Assembly: GCA_964648695.1 (NCBI GenBank)
Contig: CAZYLH010000011.1
Span: 1 to 30,519 of the forward strand
Direction of reading: 5' to 3'
Length of the DNA stretch: 30,519 nt
DNA from: UBA4292 sp964648695
GTDB taxonomy: Bacteria; Bacillota; Clostridia; Lachnospirales; Lachnospiraceae
Program-made: the position numbers and the translations under genes
Shown: piece after piece, positions 6,966 through 15,111 of the stretch
How positions within the stretch are numbered: position 1 is the first letter of the stretch
Layout of the letters: every line of letters starts with the position of its first letter
The notes under the pieces: model-generated
The model's input: the letters and a program-made list of their open reading frames with translations, nothing else
Databases searched by the model: none
What the model was told of the DNA's origin: nothing

Positions 6966-8060
6966 CTACTCTTCTGCGGTAAACTTAAAAACGGTTCGGC
7001 TTAAAAATTTCTCTTTCGCCTTTAAAATGCTGCTTGGAAAATTTGGATTATGTATAGCGTCCGGAAATTGCTGCGTCTCAAAGCATACGGCGTGATAGGG
7101 CTTATAGAAACGTCCGCCTTTTCCGCCCTTTTTAAGAGCGTTTGCCGTATAGATCTGAAGTCCCGGGCGGTCCGTATAGACAGAAAGCTTTCGCCCACTT
7201 TTCGTATCAAGCATATATGCAACTAATGAGAGCTTTCCATCATTTTTAAGAACATAATTAAAATCATATCCTCCGGCGTTTTTTAGCATCTCGTTATCTG
7301 CATGAATATCCCTCTTTAAAGCCTTAGGAGTGTTAAAGTCCAGCGGGCCGCCCTTGATGTCTAAGATACGTCCTGTGGGAAGATTTCCCGGTCCGTTTTC
7401 TGTCACATAATCCGCATCAATCCAGACGATGGAGTCCAAAACAGAGCCTGAGGCGTGTCCGCCCAGATTAAAATAGCTGTGGTTTGTCAGGTTTAATACT
7501 GTGTCCTGATCTGACTCTGCCTCATAATCCAGACACAAACTACCATCCTGCATTAGCGTATAGGTGATAAAAACATCCAGATTTCCGGGAAATCCCTGAT
7601 CCCCGTCCGAGCTAAATAAGTGGAGCTTAACGCTCACAAAGTCCTCGCCCTCTTTGCTTTCCACACATGTCCAAGGACGGCGAAAATAATTATTTTTAAC
7701 AGAGCTGTGAAGATTGGTGCCGCCTTCGTTATTTTCAAGCTTATAGGTTATGCCGTTTAAGGTAAAACTGTGGGCTTTAATGCGGTTTGCATTTCTACCT
7801 ACTAAAGCTCCAAAGCACTCATCGTTTCCGATATAGCCACGTAAATCATCAAAGCCCAGGACAACGTCATCGACATCACCGTTTTTATCCGGCACAAGTA
7901 TTTTAGCGATAACTGCTCCGTATTCTGAGATTTCCACGCTCATATTATGGTCATTACTTAGGACGTAGTTATAAATTTCACGCCCCGAAAAGCGCGCCGC
8001 AGCCATGCTTTTTTTTAAGCCCTTTGGGATAGTCCCAAAATACTTCTTCTCAATCTTCAT
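6966..8060 (-). CDS. galM: Aldose 1-epimerase (mutarotase)
   Basis: This 364-residue protein interconverts alpha and beta anomers of aldoses such as galactose. Family features are all present: EYGAVIAKILVPDKNG near the N-terminus, GALVGRNANRI, NEGGTNLHS, the catalytic histidine in LTNHSYFNLGGH (H194), D266 in GGYDFNYV, and the catalytic glutamate in CFETQQFPDAIHNPNFP (E328). Compared with the usual N-terminus there is an insert of about ten residues (around KKSMAAARFS) after FGTIPKG. No signal peptide is visible, so it acts in the cytosol. It lies downstream of alpha-galactosidase and beta-mannosidase genes and probably handles the galactose or mannose they release. The ribosome-binding site (AAAGGTGAT) is modest and sits next to a hairpin. 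Confidence 0.94.
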   Translation of the reverse strand: MKIEKKYFGTIPKGLKKSMAAARFSGREIYNYVLSNDHNMSVEISEYGAVIAKILVPDKNGDVDDVVLGFDDLRGYIGNDECFGALVGRNANRIKAHSFTLNGITYKLENNEGGTNLHSSVKNNYFRRPWTCVESKEGEDFVSVKLHLFSSDGDQGFPGNLDVFITYTLMQDGSLCLDYEAESDQDTVLNLTNHSYFNLGGHASGSVLDSIVWIDADYVTENGPGNLPTGRILDIKGGPLDFNTPKALKRDIHADNEMLKNAGGYDFNYVLKNDGKLSLVAYMLDTKSGRKLSVYTDRPGLQIYTANALKKGGKGGRFYKPYHAVCFETQQFPDAIHNPNFPSSILKAKEKFLSRTVFKFTAEE

Positions 8061-8076
8061 GCCAAATCACCTTTTG

Positions 8077-8107
8077 CAGTGCCCTTTTGGGCGGCACTGC
8101 CTTTTTT
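8077..8107 (+). terminator. Hairpin with plus-strand T-tract between the beta-mannosidase and galM genes
   Basis: CAGTGCC (8077-8083) and GGCACTG (8093-8099) form a perfect 7-bp stem, with a possible alternative GCCC/GGGC pairing inside. On the plus strand it is followed by CCTTTTTT, the form of an intrinsic terminator. No plus-strand gene is visible that would use it. On the minus strand it lies just upstream of the galM start, where it could block antisense transcription, tune galM translation or mark an mRNA processing site. Confidence 0.45.
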
Positions 8108-10593
8108 CTAGTAAGTCTCTCTTAATGAGCGCACGCTTAGGTTTTTCCTTATTTCCTCCAGTGAGGGTTTTTCTAAGCCCCAAATATCGGTTTTTTTAAG
8201 CTTTACTTGCTTGTACTCGCCGTCTGCAAGGTGGAAGTAGTTATCCGAGAAAATTCCATCGCCCTGCTTTAGATCAAGCTCCACAAAGGGCGCAAATACA
8301 TTTCCCTTTATGTTAATCACATAAGCCTCCGGCTCCTCCAAAACATCTGTCTGGATCTCAGGCTTTTGCAGTCTTAAATGCTTCCACGGCACAAAGATCA
8401 CAAGCTCCCTACTCACAGTGTTATCCGAAAAATGCGCTGTGGCTTCTAAATATACCTCATTCCTTCTGCCCTCAATTAGCGATGAAAAGTCCTTTTCAAA
8501 AATCTTTTTAGCAGAAAAGCCCTCGCATCCCCCGCTTATCTCCTCCTCATATATCACTGAGAAGTCCATTTCACGAAGCTTCCAAGTAACCGTCGCCTCA
8601 AGAGGTTTAAAGCTCTCATTTTCAAGCCAGACAGAGACTTTTCCCTCTTCCTCGCTTAAGCTAATCGTAGTCGGCTTATAAAAATGCACAGCCATGTACT
8701 GCAGAGCCTTCCATCGTCCAAAGTAATCTATACTGGACCAGCTTGCAACAGGCCAGCAGTCTCCTAACTGCCAGTAGATAGAGCCCATGCACCTGCCGCG
8801 GTTCTGCCTCCAATGCTCCACCCCGAACTTGATTGCCAACCCCTGCATGATCTGGGTTACGTAGAGAAGGCTCTCAAAATCCTTTGGATAGAGGAAATTT
8901 TCCGACAGGTAATAGAGGATCTTTCCGTTGGCATAGCCGTTTTTCTGGTGGCTCTCCATAACCTCGGAAAAGATATTTAAATCCTCCGGCTCTGCAAAGC
9001 TCCTTATCGTCTTGATGGACGGGAAGGACTGGAAGCCAAACTCCGAGCAGAAACGGAAGTAAAAATTTCTGTAATCCGTAAATGGCTTTTGTCCATGCCA
9101 CACATCCCAGTAATGCCGATCTCCCCGGTTATCATCGTCCGGGTTTTCAATCCACCCTCCTGAGGACGGGGATGAAGGCCACCAGAAGCGCTCCGGGTCA
9201 TGAGCGTTTATAACTGCCGGAAGAATGAATTCAAACATTTTGATGTAATCCGTTTTAAGAGCAGCGCTGTGATCGCAAAAGTCCGGCCAGTGCGCCCACG
9301 CAGATTCTATCTCATTGTTTCCGCACCACAGCCCCAGCGAAGCATGGTGGCGCAGACGGAGAACATTGTCCACCGCCTCAGTGACTATTGACTGTGTAAA
9401 ATTCCCTTCCGCCTCATACACATTGCAGGCATACATGAGATCCTGCCAGACAATTATGCCGTACTCGTCGCACAGATCATAAAATGTATCCGATGGGTAA
9501 TAGCCGCCTCCCCAGACTCTTATGGTNNNNNNNNNNNNNNNNNNNNNNNNNNNNNNNNNNNNNNNNNNNNNNNNNNNNNNNNNNNNNNNNNNNNNNNNNN
9601 NNNNNNNNNNNNNNNNNNNNNNNNNNCTTCTTCATCCCCCATATAAACTAGAGAAACCTCTATCTTATATAAAGGCTGGTCTCCCAGATTATTTGGCCAC
9701 CATATACTGGGCTCTTCTATGGTAAAGGAAAGATCCTTTCCCACAAACCCCGGTGTGCTTTTTTCAATTATACACTCCTTGCTATAAAGAACCTCCGGCT
9801 CAGAGGAGTCAGAAAATGCTTTTAATCCACTGCTCCCAGCCTGCTCTAAGCGCACCCTGGGCTCATAAAGACGGGCTTTAAGACAGTACCTCCCAGGCTC
9901 TTTTACACAAACCATCGCATGAGCTATAAGCTCTACATCACCGCTTTTACGGTCACTTTCTCCATTTTCAAGTTCGCCGTGAATCTGTTCAAATCGCACC
10001 TCGTCCAATAAGGCATAGGAATGAAGCTTAAGCTCTATATCTCTCCATATACCGGCGTCCACAAGCTGCGGGCCCCAGTCCCAGCCAAACATGCTGTGCG
10101 CTTTTCTTATATACTGGTTTCCCGCCATCGCTCCCGCGGCAACATAATGAATTTCCTTTCCTTCTACCGGAACATGGCTTTCCATATAAGTGATCGGCGC
10201 TTTAAACGTAATGGAAATCGTATTTTCACCTGCAATCAAAAAATCCTTTACACTAAACCGCCATGTTCTGTGCATGTTATCGGCATTTCCGATTGGCAAA
10301 TCATTTATACTAATCTGCGCGATCGTATCAAGGCCATAGCACACCAGCTCAATATCGCTCTCCTCTAAATCCTCTTCTGAAATGGTAAAGCTTCTCCAAA
10401 AGAGATAGTCCTTCCTGAAAAGCTCCCTTGTCTCATACTCATTCATCCGGTAGAATGGATCCTGGATTTTCTCGTTTTCCAAAAGTCCGGACAGGACGCT
10501 TCCCGGTACAGTTATGGGAAGCGCTTTTCCTGTTAGCTTCTCATCATCCAGACAGCAAAACCACCATGTGCCGTTTAAACTTTTCTTAACCAT
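8108..10593 (-). CDS. GH2 beta-mannosidase, interrupted by an assembly gap
   Basis: One gene in two visible parts. The N-terminal part (10593-9627, 322 codons) has the sugar-binding and beta-sandwich domains, including the beta-mannosidase signature RKAHSMFGWDWGP. The C-terminal part (9526-8108) opens with TIRVWGGGYYPSDTFYDLCDEYGIIVWQDLM in frame from the first base after the gap. It contains the acid/base glutamate in LWCGNNE (codon at 9313-9311) and the nucleophile in FCSEFGFQS (codon at 9043-9041). The enzyme removes terminal beta-mannose from oligosaccharides. No signal peptide is seen, so it is probably cytosolic. About 75 residues appear to be missing, giving a full length near 870, normal for the family. 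With 100 N the two parts are out of frame, so the gap size is not real or there is a frameshift. The gene starts 9 bases after the alpha-galactosidase stop. Confidence 0.9.
9527..9626. other. Assembly gap, 100 N, inside the beta-mannosidase gene
   Basis: Exactly 100 N. The reading frames on the two sides need a length of 2 modulo 3 if the gene is intact, and 100 is 1 modulo 3. Family length suggests about 220-230 bases. Confidence 0.95.
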
Positions 10594-10602
10594 AATGCTA
10601 AA

Positions 10603-12816
10603 TTACTCCTCAATCAAATGGAGCAGTCTGGCGTTAAAGTCACCCCAGATCCCCTCAATATTAACACCCGCATACATCAGTGAAGCTCCGGATAAAACCA
10701 TTTTCGTCCCCTCTATCCGGTACATCTTCTTTTCATCAAGTCCCTTTAGCTTTATCCTCTGGCTGGGATAGTTTGGTCTTCCCATTACACGTACATAGGC
10801 AAGTAGCGCCTCTGATTTATCCTTTGCGACAACCAAAGTGCAGTCATACTCTCTGTTTTCTAAATAGGAGGCAATCATATAATAATCACCCCTGCGAATT
10901 AAATCATTGTATTTGTGATACAGAGCGGTCTGCTCCTGTATTTCTTTAAGCTCTTCTTCTGGAAGTTTTGTGATGTCAAGCTCATATCCAAATGTACCCA
11001 AAAGAGCCACATATCCCCTGGTCTCAAAGGGAGTGGTGCGCCCCACCATGTGGTTTGGACAAACGCTCACATGAGCGCCCATTGTGGAAAGCGGATAGAT
11101 GAGCGCTGTTCCCTGCTGTATCTTAAGTCTCTCCACTGCGTCAGTGTCATCGGAGCACCAGATCTGCGGACTGTAGTAAAGCATACCCGGATCAAAGCGC
11201 CCGCCGCCACCGGAGCAGTTTTCAAGGAGTAAATGCGGAAATTCCGTTATAAGGCGCTCCTGCAGCTCATAAAGCCCCAGCACATATCTGTGGAAAAGCT
11301 CTCCCTGACAGTCCGGTTCAAGCGCGATACTTCCCATATCCGCCAGCTGACGGTTCATATCCCACTTTACATACTCGATATTTGCGCTGTGAAGTACACG
11401 GCTGACGCACTCATACACATAGTCGCGCACCTCTTTTCGGGATATATCTAAGACAAGCTGATTTCTGGAGTATCCTGGCTTTCTGTAGGGAACCTGTATC
11501 GCCCAGTCAGGATGCGCTCTAAAAAGATCCGAATCCGGTGATATCATCTCCGGCTCAAACCAGATGCCAAACTTTAAGCCCAGCTTATTTACCTCATCCA
11601 CTAGGTATTTTAAGCCCCCAGGAAGCTTCTTCTCATTTACAACCCAATCGCCGAGAGCACAATTATCAGAGTTTCTCTCTCCAAACCAGCCATCGTCCAT
11701 CACCAGCATCTCGATACCGCACCCAGCAGCTACTCTGGCGATGTCCAAAAGCTTTTCAGTGTCAAAATCAAAGTAGGTCGCCTCCCAGTTGTTAATTAAA
11801 ATCGGGCACTTTTTATCCCTATACTCGCCCCTTATCAGATGGTTTCTAAAGAGGTCATGAAAGGTTCTTGTCATACCCCCTATTCCATTTGAGGAGTAGA
11901 CGATCGCAACCTCCGGCGCTACAAATTCCTCGCCGGGCTTTAATCTCCAACAAAAGCCCTCCGGGTTTATACCCATCTCGGCTCTGATGGTGTCATACTG
12001 GCTCCTCTCCGTCTGGGCGATGAAATTTCCGGAATAGACAAAGCTCATGCCATACACATCCCCGTAATCCTCGTTCGCATCGTGGGATAAAAGCGCCATA
12101 AAGGGATGATCCTGATGACTGGACTCGCCCCTTATCGATGATGTGCTATACCTGCCATAAGGAATCTCCTTGCGATGGATATAGCGCTCCCTCCCCCATG
12201 AGCCGTGCAGCGTGATCATATCCATTGATGGAGTATTCTCAAAATTTAGGACAGCCGACAAAACCTTTTCAAGATAAATTGTCTCAGGACCATCATTTAC
12301 AATGCGGACGCTCTTTATTAAAGCGTCGCAGTCCTCAAAGATACTGTAGGAAAGAAGCACATGAAAGCCAAGATTTGGCTCTCTTAGGGTAATCTCAAGC
12401 GTCATCGCCTCTGCATCAGTGTTTGCAAAGGTTGAAGGCAGCCCTTTAAGAGGGGGCTTTCCATATAAGATATGATAGTCCTCAAATACCAAAAGACAGG
12501 CACCATACCCTCCCGTGGTTCTTATCTCAAACGCGCTGTTTCTGTAATCACCGATGCCGGCTGTGGGATATTCCCAGAAAAAACTGTCATAAAAGCTTGT
12601 CCTATCTCTCTCATTTTTTGATGGGACAAATGGCCTTTCCTCCATGCGAAAGAGGTGGTTTAAATCCGTGTCGGGGAGACTTTTTCCATAGTAAATCTCC
12701 CCCAAAAAACCTTCCTCATCCACCACTCCGATCATATATGTGGTGTTTGCGGTGTCAATCTTAAACGTCCTTGACTCTTCAATGTAACGAATAGACATCA
12801 TATCCCTCTCCTTCAT
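10603..12816 (-). CDS. GH36 alpha-galactosidase
   Basis: This 737-residue enzyme hydrolyses terminal alpha-1,6-galactose from raffinose-type sugars or galactomannan side chains. The N-terminal beta-supersandwich domain is followed by a (beta/alpha)8 barrel with VMDDGWFGERN, KFGIWFEPEM, the nucleophile in YVKWDMNR (D486) and LENCSGGGGRFDPGM. The acid/base lies in WCSDDTDAVERL (near D556). The length matches the large bacterial GH36 group, which is often tetrameric and intracellular; no signal peptide is seen. Two starts are plausible. The ATG at 12816 has AGGAGG five bases upstream. The ATG pair at 12801/12798 has AAGGAG 6-9 bases upstream and gives the more usual N-terminus MSIRYIEESRTF. The gene lies 29 bases after thiN and heads the sugar cassette with beta-mannosidase and galM. 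No promoter is evident in the short spacer. Confidence 0.95.
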   Translation of the reverse strand: MKERDMMSIRYIEESRTFKIDTANTTYMIGVVDEEGFLGEIYYGKSLPDTDLNHLFRMEERPFVPSKNERDRTSFYDSFFWEYPTAGIGDYRNSAFEIRTTGGYGACLLVFEDYHILYGKPPLKGLPSTFANTDAEAMTLEITLREPNLGFHVLLSYSIFEDCDALIKSVRIVNDGPETIYLEKVLSAVLNFENTPSMDMITLHGSWGRERYIHRKEIPYGRYSTSSIRGESSHQDHPFMALLSHDANEDYGDVYGMSFVYSGNFIAQTERSQYDTIRAEMGINPEGFCWRLKPGEEFVAPEVAIVYSSNGIGGMTRTFHDLFRNHLIRGEYRDKKCPILINNWEATYFDFDTEKLLDIARVAAGCGIEMLVMDDGWFGERNSDNCALGDWVVNEKKLPGGLKYLVDEVNKLGLKFGIWFEPEMISPDSDLFRAHPDWAIQVPYRKPGYSRNQLVLDISRKEVRDYVYECVSRVLHSANIEYVKWDMNRQLADMGSIALEPDCQGELFHRYVLGLYELQERLITEFPHLLLENCSGGGGRFDPGMLYYSPQIWCSDDTDAVERLKIQQGTALIYPLSTMGAHVSVCPNHMVGRTTPFETRGYVALLGTFGYELDITKLPEEELKEIQEQTALYHKYNDLIRRGDYYMIASYLENREYDCTLVVAKDKSEALLAYVRVMGRPNYPSQRIKLKGLDEKKMYRIEGTKMVLSGASLMYAGVNIEGIWGDFNARLLHLIEE

Positions 12817-12845
12817 ATAACCCTCCTATAAGTTTTTTTGCATAT

Positions 12846-13505
12846 TCAGTCTTTAGACTGAATAAAAATAAGCACCCCTTCTTTAAAAGAAATAAAAACT
12901 CGCTCACTTATGGCTTCATTACTTATCCCCAAAGTCGTCCCCTGCTTCATCTCATAATCTGTAAGTGGATATAAAAACCCCTTCAAATAAAGTCCACTCA
13001 CCTTCTGCGTGTACGGCAAAAATGAAATATATTTCCCAAAAAGCTCATCCGCCCTGTATTCATAGCTTCCAGGTGAAAGTAAACATATCTCATTGTGAGA
13101 ATCTATAAGCTTTGCTCTGATACCTCGCTCCATCGCCATTTGAAGACAGAATATATTTCCGATCACATGGTCAAGCCTTGTGCCCGTTCCCCCAAAAATA
13201 AGGATCTCTCTAGGCTCATACTCTAAGGCTGTCCCCACCGCAAGCTCCATATCCGTGTAATCTTTATGGGGCGGAAAAGCTTTAAAAGAAATCCCCTCAC
13301 ATTTCTTATAAAAATCCAGATATGTAGAATCTGCAGAATCAAAATCACCCAGGATGATATCGGGCTTGATTTTTAAATTATAAAGCGCGTTAAGCCCGGC
13401 GTCCGCCGCGATAATCTTATCCTCGGGCTTAAGATTATTTTTGATGTATTCTCTCGCGAAATCTAAATCAATCGACCCTCCGCCAAAAATAAAAACCTTA
13501 CACAC
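12846..13505 (-). CDS. thiN: Thiamine pyrophosphokinase
   Basis: A protein of about 219 residues that transfers pyrophosphate from ATP to thiamine, making the cofactor thiamine pyrophosphate. Family motifs are VFIFGGGSID, ADAGLNALY, PDIILGDFDS (acidic metal-binding residues), KDYTDMELA and FGGTGTRLDHVIGN. The C-terminal beta-sandwich half (LFGKYISFLPYT, SNEAISERVFISF) is complete. I place the start at the GTG at 13505, which overlaps the rpe stop by eight bases and has AGGAG about 10 bases upstream. An upstream in-frame TTG at 13526 has no ribosome-binding site. It is the last gene of the priA-thiN run, as in Bacillus subtilis (yloS). The sugar cassette follows at once on the same strand. Confidence 0.93.
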   Translation of the reverse strand: MCKVFIFGGGSIDLDFAREYIKNNLKPEDKIIAADAGLNALYNLKIKPDIILGDFDSADSTYLDFYKKCEGISFKAFPPHKDYTDMELAVGTALEYEPREILIFGGTGTRLDHVIGNIFCLQMAMERGIRAKLIDSHNEICLLSPGSYEYRADELFGKYISFLPYTQKVSGLYLKGFLYPLTDYEMKQGTTLGISNEAISERVFISFKEGVLIFIQSKD

Positions 13506-14172
13506 CCTGATACATCTCCTGCTCAATCATCAAAAAGCGCCTGACATTACCGGCTATATCTCCGCGAAAGACTGCGCTTCCAGAAACCACAACATTTGCC
13601 CCGGCGCTAAGTGCCTCTCTAAAATTTTCTAAGGTAATTCCACCATCCACCTGGATGTCCCTTTTTATATGGTTTTCCTTACACCAATCATAAAGCGTGC
13701 GCACCTTATCAAGGGTTTTAGGTATTATCTTCTGACCGCCAAAGCCAGGCTCAACCGTCATGATAAGAGCCATGTCTATATCATTCATATACTGATAAAG
13801 CACGCTTACATCTGTTTTAGGCTTAATGGCCAGCCCGACCTTTACGCCCGTTTGCCTAAACGCCTGTATGGTGGCCGCAACATCCTCACACGCCTCATAG
13901 TGAAATGTGATGATGTCCGCCCCGGAAAGCGCAAACTCTTTTGCGTATCTAACAGGCTCCGTTATCATCAAATGCACATCAAAGATCCGGCTTGTCCCCT
14001 CACGAAGCGACTTTATGACCGGCATCCCCATGGAAATGCTTGGCACAAAAACACCGTCCATCACATCTATATGTACATATTGGGCGCCTGCTTCATCTAA
14101 AATGCGCAGCTGCTCCCCCAGTTTTAAGTAATCTGCTCCGAGGATGGACGGAGATAACACCAGCTCTCTCAT
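13498..14172 (-). CDS. rpe: Ribulose-phosphate 3-epimerase
   Basis: This 224-residue TIM-barrel enzyme interconverts ribulose 5-phosphate and xylulose 5-phosphate in the pentose phosphate pathway. Motifs are LSPSILGADYLKLGEQ at the N-terminus, VHIDVMDGVFVPSISMG (metal-binding His34 and catalytic Asp36), FDVHLMI, FHYEA, TVEPGFGGQKI and the phosphate-binding VDGGITLENF plus VVSGSAVF. The length is normal. An AAGAGG lies upstream of the ATG. It follows rsgA by 15 bases and overlaps thiN, so it is part of the same transcript. Confidence 0.97.
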   Translation of the reverse strand: MRELVLSPSILGADYLKLGEQLRILDEAGAQYVHIDVMDGVFVPSISMGMPVIKSLREGTSRIFDVHLMITEPVRYAKEFALSGADIITFHYEACEDVAATIQAFRQTGVKVGLAIKPKTDVSVLYQYMNDIDMALIMTVEPGFGGQKIIPKTLDKVRTLYDWCKENHIKRDIQVDGGITLENFREALSAGANVVVSGSAVFRGDIAGNVRRFLMIEQEMYQGV

Positions 14173-14187
14173 GTCTATAAAAGCCTC

Positions 14188-15072
14188 TTAATATTTTTTT
14201 CTATTCTTCAGGTCAGCATAAAAGAACCTGTAATTTTCATAGCGCACAGGATCTATCCCGCCGTTTTTTACCGCTTCTTTTACGCCGCACTCCGGCTCTC
14301 CTATATGAACGCAGCCCTTAAAGCGGCAGTCAGGGATAAACGGCTCAAACTCATCAAAATAGTACTGGAGTTTTTGGGGCAAAATATCCGGCAGTTCCAG
14401 ACTGCTAAAGCCCGGCGTGTCACAGACATATGTGTCCTTGCCGCAGCTTAACAGCTGGACATGCCTTGTTGTATGCTTTCCCCTGCGTATCTTTTCGCTA
14501 ATCTCCCCCGTCTCCATACTGCTCTCTGGCGCTAAAAGATTTATCACTGAGGATTTTCCAACGCCTGACGGCCCCGCCCAGACGGTGGTCTTTCCCTTAA
14601 TTGAGTTAAATAAATCACAAAGGCCCTCACCGGTACGAGCGCAAAATGGCAAAACCCTATAGCCTATAGAGCTGTATGTATCTGAAAAGTTCTTTAAGGC
14701 ATCAGCCACAGCGCCCACGGCAAGATCAGTCTTATTTAAACAGATGATCACAGGAAGCTCCTGCTCACCCATGCTTATTAAGAAACGGTCAAGAAGATTT
14801 CTGTTTGGCTCCGGGTCCTTTATGGAAAATTGTATAATTGCCTGGTCAACATTTGAGACTGCGGGGCGAAGAAGAGCGTTTGCCCTCGGTAAAATCTCTA
14901 AAATATTTGCTCTTCCCGCCTCATCCTTTATAGGCTCAATGAGAACGTCATCGCCTATCATCGGCTTTTGATTCTTATAGCGCAAAATTCCTTTTGCAAA
15001 ACAGATAAAATCACTCTGCCCGGCGCGCACGATGTAGCTTCCGCCAACGCCTTTTACGATTTTTCCCTGCAT
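14188..15072 (-). CDS. rsgA: Ribosome small subunit maturation GTPase RsgA
   Basis: A 294-residue circularly permuted GTPase that helps late assembly of the 30S subunit. The order is an N-terminal OB-fold (about 1-70), then G4 NKTD (113-116), G1 GPSGVGKS (167-174), switch region GKHTTRH (198-204) and G3 DTPGF (218-222). A C-terminal zinc site follows with C249, C254, H256 and C262. All catalytic and zinc residues are present. It sits between prkC and rpe, matching the Bacillus subtilis order prkC-cpgA-rpe, where the kinase is known to phosphorylate this GTPase. Confidence 0.97.
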   Translation of the reverse strand: MQGKIVKGVGGSYIVRAGQSDFICFAKGILRYKNQKPMIGDDVLIEPIKDEAGRANILEILPRANALLRPAVSNVDQAIIQFSIKDPEPNRNLLDRFLISMGEQELPVIICLNKTDLAVGAVADALKNFSDTYSSIGYRVLPFCARTGEGLCDLFNSIKGKTTVWAGPSGVGKSSVINLLAPESSMETGEISEKIRRGKHTTRHVQLLSCGKDTYVCDTPGFSSLELPDILPQKLQYYFDEFEPFIPDCRFKGCVHIGEPECGVKEAVKNGGIDPVRYENYRFFYADLKNRKKY

Positions 15073-15111
15073 AAATCACCCGTTTGCCCTATGCCCGCAT
15101 CAACCTTGCTG

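Noticed and set aside
8108..9436. A separate short GH2 gene starting at the ATG at 9436
   Set aside because: The frame is open and homologous upstream to the edge of the N run, so the ATG is internal to the gapped beta-mannosidase.
13669..14100. 143-codon plus-strand frame opposite rpe
   Set aside because: It is antisense to the conserved epimerase and has no independent support.
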